64,000 nt of DNA, taken from the NCBI RefSeq assembly GCF_024158915.1, contig NZ_JAMZGF010000007.1, positions 62,001 through 126,000 of the forward strand. The letters run 5' to 3'. Below are positions 34,094-43,596 of the stretch, piece by piece. Each line of letters begins with the position of its first letter. Positions within the stretch are counted from its first letter, which is position 1. Under the pieces are notes generated by a model. It saw nothing but the letters and a program-made list of their open reading frames with translations, searched no databases and was not told where the DNA came from. The position numbers and the translations under genes were made by a program. This DNA comes from Chryseobacterium sp. S0630 (lineage in GTDB: Bacteria > Bacteroidota > Bacteroidia > Flavobacteriales > Weeksellaceae).

Positions 34094-35032
34094 TTAGAGT
34101 AACTCATTTCTGAAGTTGATATTGTACAACCCTGAGCGTATGCTTTTATAGTCTGTCAACAAATACTTTGTGATCATTCCCCATTTTTTCAGAAGGGGAG
34201 CATTGGCAATCTGAAAACTTCTGTATACCCTTTTGATGTGGAGCTTAATATCTTCAGGAATGGTGTTTTCATTTTCGGCCCAGTGGTTGACCTCCTTCCA
34301 TAATACTACTCGTGTTGAAGCAGGTTTCACTTCTCCGGAATCTACTTTGGTAATTCTGTTGTTTTCATGAACACCTCTTACTGCTACTGCTTTATCAAGA
34401 ATTCCCGGATACAGATTCAGATAGTAGGAGAGCCTGAACAGAAATTCTGTGTCCTGGTGAAGCTTTAAATGGGTTTTGAAAAAATACTCCATATTCTGTA
34501 GAGAACTTTTACGGATCGTAAGAGCATCAATACTGAAAAGTCCGAAAGTTCCTCTCATATTAAGCTGTCCCGGAAATACATCTTTGGGCGGATGTTCCCT
34601 GTAAACCGTAGTCAGGCGGTCTCCAAACACTTTATAATACTGTTCTTTTGCTTTTTCAGAATAATAATGAACTCCTATGGCTCCGTACACTCCATCTACT
34701 TCATGATTCGTGAACAGCTTTTTTTCTGCATCAAAACGGTTGGGAAGGTAGTAATCATCAGCATCAAGGAAAGCAATAAAATCTCCTTCAGCTTTTTCCA
34801 TTCCTAAATTTCTGCTGGCACCTGCTCCATGATTTCCTTTGTCCGGATGTTGAAAGAGTTTTACCCTGCCATTTTTTTCAGCGAGTTCCCGGCATACCTG
34901 CAAGGCATTGTCAGGTGATTTATCTTCTACCAATACCACTTCATATACATCTTCAAACCGGAGAGCGGATTCTACAGCCTGAGCAACATATTTTTCGGCA
35001 TTGTAAACGGGAATAATGACTGAAATTTTCAT
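34094..35032 (-). CDS. Glycosyltransferase family 2 (2)
   Basis: 312 residues of GT-A fold: ISVIIPVYNAEKYVAQAVES, VLVEDKSPDNA, GAGASRNLGMEKAEGDFIAFLDADDYY with the DADD metal-binding motif, and HQDTEFLFRLSYYLN on the acceptor side. The C-terminal region (RVYRSFQIANAPLLKKWG) is typical of LPS enzymes. It sits at the 3' end of the long leftward unit and converges on the OafA-like gene, leaving 40 bases. Confidence 0.88.
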   Translation of the reverse strand: MKISVIIPVYNAEKYVAQAVESALRFEDVYEVVLVEDKSPDNALQVCRELAEKNGRVKLFQHPDKGNHGAGASRNLGMEKAEGDFIAFLDADDYYLPNRFDAEKKLFTNHEVDGVYGAIGVHYYSEKAKEQYYKVFGDRLTTVYREHPPKDVFPGQLNMRGTFGLFSIDALTIRKSSLQNMEYFFKTHLKLHQDTEFLFRLSYYLNLYPGILDKAVAVRGVHENNRITKVDSGEVKPASTRVVLWKEVNHWAENENTIPEDIKLHIKRVYRSFQIANAPLLKKWGMITKYLLTDYKSIRSGLYNINFRNELL

Positions 35033-35042
35033 TTTTTTCGGA

Positions 35043-36041
35043 TTATGCTTTTAATTTAATTTTCAAATAATTGGTAACTCTTTTCTCTACTAAATAGTAT
35101 AGAAGTGAGGCTACAATAATAACTAAAACAATTTTAAGAAGAAAAAAAGGAATGTTTAAATAGCCTTCAACTTTAAATCTTTTTAAAATAATTCCTACGA
35201 AAGGATGTGACAGGTATAATGAATAGGAAATATCTCCCAGAAATATTAAGAATTTGTTTCCTTTACAATGGAATATATAATCAAAAGTGAGGAAAGAAAA
35301 GACAAATGCGGAGATGATGGCCAGTTTTACCCAATCATTATCTATTGGAATGACACTAAGCAAAACAAGTATAAACGATGTTATTCCTATTACAGAAACT
35401 ATTGCTGCCCATTTCTTTGGTACTTTATATTGGTTCAGTAAGAGAGCAAAGAGAATTCCTACAACAAAATAAAGGTTCAGAGAGTGGGTTACCATTTTCA
35501 TATAAGGGCTGTCAAAATGTATACAATAACCCAAAATGGTAGTCAGAATGAAAAATGCTACAATGAAATAATACCTTTTTTCTTTAAAAAATAATGAGAG
35601 CCCAAATAGGAGATAAAAGAACATCTCAAAATTTAAAGACCAGCCCAGGAAAAGTACTGGGAATTCTTTTTGAGTAGGGAGGAATAATAGTGAATGAATA
35701 AGCTCATAAAGTCCCTCCCCATGGAAGTATATGAATAAACCACCTGCCGGTATTATTGCCGCAAATGTCAAAAGATAATACAGGGGAACAATTCTGATCA
35801 CCCTTCTTTTGTAAAATAAAGTGATCTGCTGAAAAGAGTTCTTACTGAAATTTATTTTTTGAGTGGTAAAAGCCATGATAAATCCACTGATAATAAAAAA
35901 TACGGGAACACCGATACTTCCTTTTTTAAAAAGAATATCGCCAAGATTCAGCCCAGGTAAGTTGATGGTTTCACGAAAGTGAAAGCAGCATACCAATAGT
36001 GCTGAAATTCCTCTTAATATCTGGAGATTATTAAGCTTCAT
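35043..36041 (-). CDS. Acyltransferase family 3 membrane protein (OafA-like) (2)
   Basis: 332 residues with about ten membrane helices. It opens with LNNLQILRGISALLVCCFHF, which carries the catalytic-type His and Arg of the family, and has RRVIRIVPLYYLLTF and LGWSLNFEMFFYLLFG. It ends in YYLVEKRVTNYLKIK. It should O-acylate the polysaccharide from the periplasmic side. It is not closely similar to the first copy at 33019, so the two may modify different positions. It is 10 bases from the GT2 gene downstream and 15 from the gene upstream. Confidence 0.88.
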   Translation of the reverse strand: MKLNNLQILRGISALLVCCFHFRETINLPGLNLGDILFKKGSIGVPVFFIISGFIMAFTTQKINFSKNSFQQITLFYKRRVIRIVPLYYLLTFAAIIPAGGLFIYFHGEGLYELIHSLLFLPTQKEFPVLFLGWSLNFEMFFYLLFGLSLFFKEKRYYFIVAFFILTTILGYCIHFDSPYMKMVTHSLNLYFVVGILFALLLNQYKVPKKWAAIVSVIGITSFILVLLSVIPIDNDWVKLAIISAFVFSFLTFDYIFHCKGNKFLIFLGDISYSLYLSHPFVGIILKRFKVEGYLNIPFFLLKIVLVIIVASLLYYLVEKRVTNYLKIKLKA

Positions 36042-36056
36042 TACGTCTGCCGGATC

Positions 36057-36884
36057 TTATCTTTTAAAAACTTTTTTCAGAATAAGTCCCATTACAAAAG
36101 GTACTCTGGCAATATTATGCTGAAATGTTTTGAAACCGTCAATTGTAAATTTTGTGTCTTCAGTCATTCCATATTCTGAAAAATCAACCTCAGGAACAGC
36201 TTTATGTTTAAAAGTGACATTCATCAAGTTGTACTGATGGATGATCTGTATGTACATTTCCTTGCTGTCTTCCACAGAGAAATCCGGATAATGACGATAA
36301 CTATTGTGAGCTCTTTCTTTTAACATGGTTTTGAAGTTATCTACACTTTCTGCGAGACTTACAAATGGGTTTACGACCGCATTATATACATTTACGACCG
36401 CTTTACGACCCGGAAGCATTGTCAGCTGATATCCTCTTCTTAAGTCAATCACAAGATCATGAATCGGTTTAAAATGTTCCTGAACAGTTTTTACATAGTC
36501 CTGATGAAGCATGTCATCATTATCAAGTTCACTGGTGATTACAAATTTTGTATCAGGAGTGAAAAATTGAGGAATTACTTCTACTGCTTTGGTTTTCATT
36601 ACATCAAAATCCTCTACAAAAACGGCTCTGAAAACAGGATATTCTGCTTCGATTTCTTTGATGATTTTTCTGAATTTCTCGGACGTATTTACATCAAAAA
36701 AAGTTAGCCAGATATAGTTTTGATTGGTTTGGTTTTTATAGGAAGGAAGTACGTAAGTTCTGAATAACCTGAATCGGTCATCCAGCCATTCTTCCGTTAG
36801 AGGTTTATATCCTGAACGTGTTTCGTTCCAACCTTTTGTAGGAACATTGAATCTTGTCATGATCACGTGTACAAACTGACTCAT
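36057..36884 (-). CDS. Putative rhamnosyltransferase-family glycosyltransferase
   Basis: 275 residues that fit the Rhamno_transf (PF11316) layout: VHVIMTRFNVP at the start, DDRFRLFRTYVLPSYKNQT, NYIWLTFFDVNTS, TSELDNDDMLHQDYV with a DNDD motif as the metal site, and RRGYQLTM. The C-terminus is helical. Despite the family name the donor is not established; RmlC and RmlD are not encoded here, so dTDP-rhamnose is not obviously made in this window. It overlaps the upstream GT2 gene by four bases. Confidence 0.8.
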   Translation of the reverse strand: MSQFVHVIMTRFNVPTKGWNETRSGYKPLTEEWLDDRFRLFRTYVLPSYKNQTNQNYIWLTFFDVNTSEKFRKIIKEIEAEYPVFRAVFVEDFDVMKTKAVEVIPQFFTPDTKFVITSELDNDDMLHQDYVKTVQEHFKPIHDLVIDLRRGYQLTMLPGRKAVVNVYNAVVNPFVSLAESVDNFKTMLKERAHNSYRHYPDFSVEDSKEMYIQIIHQYNLMNVTFKHKAVPEVDFSEYGMTEDTKFTIDGFKTFQHNIARVPFVMGLILKKVFKR

Positions 36885-37702
36885 CTAAATAAATTTTTTA
36901 AAAAGTTAAATATTCTGTAAGGTTTACTGTTGTATATATTCTCCAGTTTTTTTTCATAAAATGTTTTTCTGTTCAAAAGGGCTATATAACTGGGGAAAAA
37001 TTCATGAAACAGTGCTTTGTGTTTTTCATATACGGCATGATAAATAAACTCTTTTTTATCATTGTTGCCGGTAATATCTTTTATCATGGAAGTCTCCGGA
37101 TGAGACCTGTAATTGAAAACAACATAATCAATCTTTGTGATGGGCTGGTTTCTGTGCGAAGATATAAGCTGTATCCAAAATTCCCAGTCTTCAAATCCGT
37201 GCCTTAATTTTTCGTCATAAATAATTCCTTCATCAAAATATTTTTTCGCAAATAGGGAAGTACAGTATAATTTATTTCCCAAAAGCAATTCCTTAAGGGT
37301 GAATTTTTCCTGTAAATTGGATTTTTTGCTGGTATGACCAAAAGTAACGGTATCTGAAAAAACGATCAATGTATCAGGGTTTTGATCAATAACAGCCATC
37401 ATCTTTTCTAAAGCCTGCGGATTAAGGGTATCATCTGCATCCAGGGGCAGAATATAGTCTCCTGAAGCATTTCTTATCCCCGTATTTCTGGCACCGGAAA
37501 GGCCTTTGTTTTCCTGATAAACATAGCGTATTTTATCATTTTCAAGCTTTCTGGATACGGCTGCTGTATTATCAGTAGAACCGTCATCTACAATAATGCA
37601 TTCCCAATGGGGATAAGACTGGTTCATCACAGACTGTATGCATTCTTCCAGATATTTTGCGTGATTAAAACAGGGAACAATAATGGAAACTTTATTTGTC
37701 AT
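36881..37702 (-). CDS. Glycosyltransferase family 2 (3)
   Basis: 273 residues of GT-A fold: VSIIVPCFNHAKYLEECIQS, CIIVDDGSTDNT, GLSGARNTGIRNASGDYILP with LDADDTL as the metal motif, and HGFEDWEFWIQL (the ED acceptor-side motif). Its ATGA-type overlap with the rhamnosyltransferase-like gene implies coupled translation. Confidence 0.9.
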   Translation of the reverse strand: MTNKVSIIVPCFNHAKYLEECIQSVMNQSYPHWECIIVDDGSTDNTAAVSRKLENDKIRYVYQENKGLSGARNTGIRNASGDYILPLDADDTLNPQALEKMMAVIDQNPDTLIVFSDTVTFGHTSKKSNLQEKFTLKELLLGNKLYCTSLFAKKYFDEGIIYDEKLRHGFEDWEFWIQLISSHRNQPITKIDYVVFNYRSHPETSMIKDITGNNDKKEFIYHAVYEKHKALFHEFFPSYIALLNRKTFYEKKLENIYNSKPYRIFNFLKNLFR

Positions 37703-37717
37703 TCAATATGTTTTACT

Positions 37718-38386
37718 TTATAAATATGCTGAAAATAATTTTTTTAAATAATCCTCAGAAGAAATTCCTGTGAAAAAAGATTCTGTACGGGGGTTGAATT
37801 CTATATTATAATAAGAACCTTCATCAATATTTTCAAACACTGCTTTTTTTCCCAAATGCTCTTCCAGCTGAAACAGGATTTCAGGTAGAGAGTACTGATA
37901 TGGGTAGGTGAGATTAATGATTTCATTGTTCAGTACATCAATATACTGTTTTGTAAATAAAGCAATATCATCAGTGCCAATGAGAATTCTCTTTGCATTG
38001 TTGTGTATCGTAAATTGAGTTCCGGATACAATTGAGTTCTTAAGAAAGTTAATCAATGTGTTTGGATTTCCTCCACGGCCTACCGCATTTCCAATTCTGA
38101 AAATGATAAAGTTTTTGCAGTGTTCCGTAATGAGTTTTTCAGCATTAAGTTTATGATTAACGTATGGACTGTCTTTTTTTGTAGGATCATAAATACTGCA
38201 GGTTGAAAAATAAACCAGTTTTTTATCCGGAAATTCTTCTGCCACTTTTGTTAACAGAGCGATTTCTCTTTCGAATTCTGCCGGATTCTTTTCCAGAGAA
38301 TTAGAAACCCCGGATGCAAAAAAAAGTATATCTTCTCTGTCATAAGGTCTTACGGCTGCTGCCAAAATTCCATTGCCAATAATCAT
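37718..38386 (-). CDS. Short NAD-dependent epimerase/reductase-like protein
   Basis: 222 residues, shorter than the usual 300-350 of NDP-sugar epimerases. The N-terminus begins right at the first strand (MIIGNGILAAAV in place of GxxGxxG). The catalytic pieces are visible: STCSIYD (Ser/Thr) and YVNHK (YxxxK), followed by FRIGNAVGRGGNP. The sugar-binding C-terminal part is reduced. It likely reduces or epimerises a nucleotide sugar or an intermediate; the substrate is unknown. The size and the clean start suggest a real minimal family, not a truncated pseudogene. Confidence 0.75.
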   Translation of the reverse strand: MIIGNGILAAAVRPYDREDILFFASGVSNSLEKNPAEFEREIALLTKVAEEFPDKKLVYFSTCSIYDPTKKDSPYVNHKLNAEKLITEHCKNFIIFRIGNAVGRGGNPNTLINFLKNSIVSGTQFTIHNNAKRILIGTDDIALFTKQYIDVLNNEIINLTYPYQYSLPEILFQLEEHLGKKAVFENIDEGSYYNIEFNPRTESFFTGISSEDYLKKLFSAYL

Positions 38387-38415
38387 ATGTTTTTATCTAA
38401 ACGGTTTAAAAAATC

Positions 38416-39261
38416 TTACAGGTATCTGAAGATTTTAAATAGTCCAAGTTTATTTCCCAGTTTTGCCCATCGTGAATTCTTCACACGATCCAGCTTATCA
38501 AGGGTATATTTGTATTTGTTTTTCGGGATATAATTTTCCAGAAAAAGATCTTCAATATTGATGTTTCTTCTTTCCGCCATTTTAATAAGAGCTACCCAAT
38601 GCCAGAAAAGGGCTTTTTCTGTATTTTTTGTGGTAGATATTCCATTTTGATGAATTCTGTACAGGTACAAATCTTCATCAATATATTTTACGGGAGCTAC
38701 TTCGCACATTTTCATGTACCAGTCTTTATCTTCAGCAATTTTTAAAAACGGATCAATTCCGGAAGTCTTTTCGTATATCTTTTTTTTAAAAGTAGCAAAA
38801 TGTGAAATTTCTCCATTAAAATTATAGTAAGAGTGATCCAGCTCCGTAATCTGCTTTGCTTTATGTACTGACTTCGGGTTGAGATGTTCATCACAAAATA
38901 CGAGATTAGAATAGACCATGCCTGCTTCAGGATATTCAGCATGGGTTTTTACAACAGATTCAAGGGCGTGTTGTGTCAACGCATCATCAGGATCTAAAAA
39001 ACCACATATTTCCGATTCAGCAAGCTGTATTAACTTCCTTTTTGTATATCCGATTCCCCGGTTCTGATCATTCTGATTAATTTTAACCCGCTGGTCATTG
39101 CCAGTCATTTTTTTGATGACATCAAGAGAATCATCAGTAGAGCCATCATCCAAAATTACTGCTTCCCAGTCTGTTTCAGTCTGGGCAACTAAACTCTGGT
39201 AACATTTTTCAAAAAAGTGACCATTATTATAATTGGCAATAAGTACACTGAATTTACTCAT
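38416..39261 (-). CDS. Glycosyltransferase family 2 (4)
   Basis: 281 residues of GT-A fold: FSVLIANYNNGHFFEKCYQS, AVILDDGSTDDS, ESEICGFLDPDDALTQ and KIAEDKDWYMKMCEV. It is the close paralogue of the enzyme at 31470-32309, with the same motif spacing and length and an ICGFLDPDDA block in both. The start overlaps the WbsX-like gene stop by eight bases. Confidence 0.88.
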   Translation of the reverse strand: MSKFSVLIANYNNGHFFEKCYQSLVAQTETDWEAVILDDGSTDDSLDVIKKMTGNDQRVKINQNDQNRGIGYTKRKLIQLAESEICGFLDPDDALTQHALESVVKTHAEYPEAGMVYSNLVFCDEHLNPKSVHKAKQITELDHSYYNFNGEISHFATFKKKIYEKTSGIDPFLKIAEDKDWYMKMCEVAPVKYIDEDLYLYRIHQNGISTTKNTEKALFWHWVALIKMAERRNINIEDLFLENYIPKNKYKYTLDKLDRVKNSRWAKLGNKLGLFKIFRYL

Positions 39262-40378
39262 TTCTACTGTGTTTATTCAAGATTTTTTTTAATGCATTCA
39301 AATATCCGAAACCATTTTTTCTATCAGGTTCCAGGATGTTTCCTTCTGCCCACTCATTCCAGGATTTAACAATGAGGAACTGTTCCGGATACTCTTTTTT
39401 ATCTTCAAGATATTTTGCCGCTTTTTCTACCTGCTGTTCAAACAGTTCCGGTGAATTGTTGGCCAGTATAATTCCCCTGTAGCCGCTTCTTGGGGTGTTG
39501 TCCCAATTAGGCAGTATACATGGATAGGTAGGAACATTGCTTTCTTCAAACTTCAAGTCATTTACGACCTCTTGGGCATCCTGAATTCTGACTTTCGGCT
39601 GTTCTTTTTTCTTAAATCCGATTAATCCTTTTATTCTATTTTTATAATATTGAGAATGCGAGATGTACTCCTTTTTATTAATATGCGGTACCCAGGCTTT
39701 CTGAAAGGCATTGGAAATTTTACTGTCATACCCCATAGATTGAAAATCAATGGCATCAGAAAGTTTATTGGAAGCCATCACGTACAATCCGTCAAATCCG
39801 TTTTCTCTGGCAAGCTCTCTGAATTTTGAGATATAGTGTGGATCTCCTTCATTTAAATGATTAGGATCATAGATGATGAAAAGAGGCTTATTATCCACTT
39901 TGATATACCTTTCGTCCTTGAAGAAAGGAAGCAGATATTCGAAATGAGCAATTAAATCCTGCTCATCAGGATAGGTCTGTTCTGCCAGTATTTTCTCTGA
40001 CAATCCGTGCCATATTCCTGACCATGTTTCATTGGCCCAACAGAAACAGAAAGGGAAATCCGGTTTTCCTGATTTCAGTACATCATTTGCAACACGTTCC
40101 AGCAATTGTTTGCCGCTGCCAAACCAATAATGATAAAAGATAAACCCATGTACTCCATAATCTTTTGCCATTTGGGCCTGCTGTTCTCTTACTTCAGGAA
40201 CACGCAGATCATAATATCCGAGATCTGCAGGGAATATAGGCTGTTCATGTCCTTCGAATAAAGGCTTGGCTTTGCTTACATTGGTCCATTCTGTAAAACC
40301 TTTTCCCCACCATTCGTCATTTTCCGGAACGGGATGATATTGAGGGAGATAAAATGCAAGGGGTTTTATTTTTTTCAT
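39254..40378 (-). CDS. Glycoside hydrolase 99-like domain protein (WbsX)
   Basis: 374 residues matching the WbsX family found in O-antigen and capsule loci: KPLAFYLPQYHPVPENDEWW at the start, GFTEWTNVSKAKPLF, GVHGFIFYHYWF, FPFCFCWANETWSGIWHG and VKSWNEWAEGN near the end. The fold is a TIM barrel related to endo-mannosidases of GH99. WbsX proteins are often annotated as glycosyltransferases, but the activity is not settled; trimming or transfer on lipid-linked glycan is possible. It is cytosolic, 2 bases from the hexapeptide transferase gene. Confidence 0.88.
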   Translation of the reverse strand: MKKIKPLAFYLPQYHPVPENDEWWGKGFTEWTNVSKAKPLFEGHEQPIFPADLGYYDLRVPEVREQQAQMAKDYGVHGFIFYHYWFGSGKQLLERVANDVLKSGKPDFPFCFCWANETWSGIWHGLSEKILAEQTYPDEQDLIAHFEYLLPFFKDERYIKVDNKPLFIIYDPNHLNEGDPHYISKFRELARENGFDGLYVMASNKLSDAIDFQSMGYDSKISNAFQKAWVPHINKKEYISHSQYYKNRIKGLIGFKKKEQPKVRIQDAQEVVNDLKFEESNVPTYPCILPNWDNTPRSGYRGIILANNSPELFEQQVEKAAKYLEDKKEYPEQFLIVKSWNEWAEGNILEPDRKNGFGYLNALKKILNKHSRNE

Positions 40379-40380
40379 AA

Positions 40381-40995
40381 TCAGTTTTCTAATGTTTTTA
40401 TTAATCTGGCGGGAATTCCTGCAATGACTGAGTTTTTTGGGAAACTCTTATTTACTACAGAGTTGGCGCCTATAATGGAATTCTCACCAATGGTAACCCC
40501 AGGAAGTATACATACTCCTTCACCAATCCAAACGTTATCTTCAATAATAACAGGACCTTTTGAATATAAAGGTCTTGTAGCAGGAGTATTTTCCAGATCA
40601 TCAATTGTTATATTACCATGGGAATGGTCAGAAATATATATTCTGCTGGCCATAAGGACATTATTTCCTATGACAATTTTATTGACTGCTCCAATGTGAA
40701 CATCGGAATTGCATACCACATTATCTCCTATTACAATTTCAGGATGAAATTCTTGTCCTTGGAAACGATCCCAGGCCTCTAATCGTAAATGAAATAAAGA
40801 ACTGAAGTTTTTCCCTATTGAAATATATTTAGGATTTTTTATCCAGTGTTCTTCAGGTAATATAGAATTAGATCCAAAGCTTTTGAAACTTTTCTTAGCC
40901 CACTCACTAATTTTATTTTGAGTGTGAGCTTTATAAGCCTGTGAATTCAGTACATCGAATAAAAAATTGACAATATATTTCTTTAAAAAATTCAT
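40381..40995 (-). CDS. Hexapeptide acyltransferase, candidate dTDP-3-aminosugar N-acyltransferase
   Basis: 204 residues with a long beta-helix: ISIGKNFSSLFHLRLEAWDR, IVIGDNVVCNSDVHIGAVNK, IVIGNNVLMASRIYISDHSH with catalytic-type His, and VWIGEGVCILPGVTIGENSI. It is of the maltose/galactoside acetyltransferase branch. In the dTDP-Fuc3NAc pathway the third enzyme (FdtC) belongs to this fold, so this gene or the GNAT-type genes could supply that step (inference). Its ATG overlaps the upstream stop by four bases. Confidence 0.82.
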   Translation of the reverse strand: MNFLKKYIVNFLFDVLNSQAYKAHTQNKISEWAKKSFKSFGSNSILPEEHWIKNPKYISIGKNFSSLFHLRLEAWDRFQGQEFHPEIVIGDNVVCNSDVHIGAVNKIVIGNNVLMASRIYISDHSHGNITIDDLENTPATRPLYSKGPVIIEDNVWIGEGVCILPGVTIGENSIIGANSVVNKSFPKNSVIAGIPARLIKTLEN

Positions 40996-42503
40996 ATTTT
41001 TCCTGTTATTTGATAGTATATTGTTTTTAAAAATGTTATTTTGTTTTCTTTAAAAACTTTTTTATAATAACTTAATTTATAATCCTGAAACATTTTAAAT
41101 CTTTCGCTACCCGTTAAAAATTTAGTAATGGTATTTTCAAAAACAGGATTATATAGATTTTCGGCTTCAATCATTAGGGTATTAAATGTTTGATAGGATT
41201 CAAATGCATCATACTTCTTTTCTAAAAATGACATCGGATTTTCTCCATTAAATATTTTTTGTAAATTCTCAGAAAACTCTTCTTCAGTGATCATCAGATT
41301 GTTATGAAATGATTTTGGAGTGTTTTTTTTGTATTCAATAGAAAATTCCTTTACTAATGTATCTAAATTATCAAAGTTTTTAAATCTATCAGATTTGTAA
41401 AATAAATCTTTTATATCACTTACCAGATTTTTTGGATGTACATAAGCAAAAACAGGTAATCCTGAAGCAACAGCAATTTGTGTCATTAAGGCGCCTATAT
41501 AGGGAAAAGTAGAAATATAATAATCTACATTTTTCATAATTTCATATAAATCATAGCGGTCGCCAACTAAGAATATTCTGTTGTTTAATTTATTGTCATC
41601 AATAAATTTATGAATGGCTGTACCATTTCCACTTCCGGCAAAAACGAAAATTAGATTTTCATCTAATTGTAAAATCTTATGTATTGTTTCAAGAAATTCT
41701 AAGTTATTTCCCAGAATTTTATAAAATGTACTTCCAGAAAATATTATTTTTTTGTTTTTAGTATCAAAATCAAAACCTTGAAATGGAGTTTCTGACAAAA
41801 TAGGATAATACGGTAGTATTCTGTTTTTATGACTAGGAATATTTCTTAATTGTTCAGATAAATTTTGTCCAAATGAACGGAATTCAATATTGATGTCGGT
41901 AATGCCTACTCCAAGCCAGAATGCATGATCCGTTAAATTTATTTGGTATCTCTTAATCCCTTGTACCTTATAGAAAGCCATATAAGCAATGGTATCCCAG
42001 GGAATTAAATGCATTAAAATATGTTCAGGCTTTTCTGCTAAGATAATTTTGATGAGGTTTGCACACAGCTCTATTCTGTTATTACCTTCTAAATAATAAA
42101 TTTCTTTATTATCATAGTTCTCAATCTCGGCTAGAATTGCTTCGTTTTTATAATGTCTGTTTTTATTTTCAAAGACAAGAATAATTCGTTTATTAAGTCT
42201 TAGTAATGCCCTTAGATATTGCTGAGTTAATCCTCTGTTATCATAGCCAAAGTAATCATAGAATAAAACAACATTTTCGTTGGGAATTATTTTTTCTGAT
42301 TTAAAAAGAGAATTGGAAATTTGTTTCAAAGAGTCTTCTAATTCTTGATCATATAGAGTATCATTAAATGCATAATTATATTTTAGATGTGTGGATAACT
42401 CTATTAATCGTAAAGCAAAGTCATAATTTTTTTTGATTATAGCTTGCTTTAAATTCTTTTTCAGAATCTTATCAATATTAATAAGCTTTTTATTTGAAAT
42501 CAT
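40992..42503 (-). CDS. Large GT-B-like glycosyltransferase, OGT/HMW1C-like (uncertain)
   Basis: 503 residues. The N-terminal 80 residues are Lys/Leu-rich helices ([19 protein letters not shown]). A GT-B donor half is suggested by [56 protein letters not shown] and [19 protein letters not shown]. The middle [20 protein letters not shown] block recalls the acceptor/donor cleft of SPINDLY/OGT-like bacterial enzymes. The gene is more AT-rich than its neighbours (runs of A/T codons), a mild sign of separate acquisition. Assignment to a numbered GT family is not certain. Confidence 0.6.
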   Translation of the reverse strand: MISNKKLINIDKILKKNLKQAIIKKNYDFALRLIELSTHLKYNYAFNDTLYDQELEDSLKQISNSLFKSEKIIPNENVVLFYDYFGYDNRGLTQQYLRALLRLNKRIILVFENKNRHYKNEAILAEIENYDNKEIYYLEGNNRIELCANLIKIILAEKPEHILMHLIPWDTIAYMAFYKVQGIKRYQINLTDHAFWLGVGITDINIEFRSFGQNLSEQLRNIPSHKNRILPYYPILSETPFQGFDFDTKNKKIIFSGSTFYKILGNNLEFLETIHKILQLDENLIFVFAGSGNGTAIHKFIDDNKLNNRIFLVGDRYDLYEIMKNVDYYISTFPYIGALMTQIAVASGLPVFAYVHPKNLVSDIKDLFYKSDRFKNFDNLDTLVKEFSIEYKKNTPKSFHNNLMITEEEFSENLQKIFNGENPMSFLEKKYDAFESYQTFNTLMIEAENLYNPVFENTITKFLTGSERFKMFQDYKLSYYKKVFKENKITFLKTIYYQITGKI

Positions 42504-43593
42504 TTAATTCTGAGATTATTTTTTCTATATCTTCGTTGGTCATTACAGGGCTTATCGGTAGGCTTAAAACCTCCTGATGTATCTTTTCACTTATTGGGAA
42601 GGACAGGTCATTCCAATCTTTGTAGGCTTCTTGCTTATGGGGTGGAATAGGATAGTGAATTAAAGTCTGCACACCATTTTCTGTAAGATAAGACTGTAGC
42701 TCATCCCTTCTTTCGGAGCGAATAACAAATACATGCCAGACATGTTCATTTTCATCAGCTGGATATTCTGGCAGAATGACTGCCGGATTTTTTATTTCGT
42801 CAATAAAACGCTTTGAAACCTCTCTTCTTATTTTGTTTTCGTTGTCAATATACTTTAATTTAATATCCAAAACTGCTGCCTGAATTTCATCAAGTCTGGA
42901 ATTTAATCCTTTATATATATTTACATATTTTTGATTGGAACCATAATTGGCTAAAGCTCTGATGGCTTTCATTAATTCATCATCATTGGTAGTTACGGCT
43001 CCTGCATCTCCCAAAGCACCAAGATTTTTGCCTGGATAAAAACTGAAACCAGCTGCATCACCAAGATTTCCTGATTTTATTCCTTTCCATTCTGCACCTA
43101 TTGCCTGAGCATTGTCCTCTATAATTTTCAATTGATGTTTTTCAGCTAAATCTTTAAGCTGATTAGAAAAAACAATTTGTCCATATAAGTGTACAATCAG
43201 CATTCCTTTTGTTTTTGAAGTTATTTTTTCTTCAATTTTCGATATGTCAATATTATACGTGTTAATTTCCGGTTCTACCAAAACAGGAATTAAACCATTA
43301 TCTGAAATAGCTAAAATAGATGCAATATACGTATTGGAGGGAACAATAATTTCATCTCCGATATCCATTACTCCTAGTTCTATATAAGCTCTTAAAATAA
43401 GTCTTAAAGCATCCAGGCCATTGGCAACCCCAATAGCATGTTTGGCTCCGATATAATCTGAAAGATTTTTTTCGAAGTTAGCAAGCTGACTGCCCATAAG
43501 ATACCATCCGGAGCGGAAGACTTCTAAAAGTTTAGCTTCTATTTCGTTTTTATATTGTAAGTTTACCATTTGTAAATCAAGAAATTTAATCAT
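42490..43593 (-). CDS. DegT/DnrJ/EryC1-family aminotransferase (FdtB/QdtB-like)
   Basis: 367 residues of a PLP-dependent sugar aminotransferase. Lys189 in [19 protein letters not shown] is the Schiff-base Lys, and the [10 protein letters not shown] and VPSNTYIAS blocks are standard. It transfers an amino group from glutamate to a keto-sugar nucleotide. With RmlA, RmlB and the two FdtA-type cupins this fits a dTDP-3-amino-3,6-dideoxyhexose. It overlaps the next gene by 14 bases. Whether the product is Fuc3N or Qui3N depends on the isomerase stereochemistry and cannot be read from this gene. Confidence 0.92.
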   Translation of the reverse strand: MIKFLDLQMVNLQYKNEIEAKLLEVFRSGWYLMGSQLANFEKNLSDYIGAKHAIGVANGLDALRLILRAYIELGVMDIGDEIIVPSNTYIASILAISDNGLIPVLVEPEINTYNIDISKIEEKITSKTKGMLIVHLYGQIVFSNQLKDLAEKHQLKIIEDNAQAIGAEWKGIKSGNLGDAAGFSFYPGKNLGALGDAGAVTTNDDELMKAIRALANYGSNQKYVNIYKGLNSRLDEIQAAVLDIKLKYIDNENKIRREVSKRFIDEIKNPAVILPEYPADENEHVWHVFVIRSERRDELQSYLTENGVQTLIHYPIPPHKQEAYKDWNDLSFPISEKIHQEVLSLPISPVMTNEDIEKIISELNDFK

Positions 43594-43596
43594 AGT

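Noticed and set aside
37718..38386. Possible truncated epimerase pseudogene.
   Set aside because: It has a clean ATG, catalytic STC and YxxxK motifs and an open frame; the short size looks like a real minimal family.
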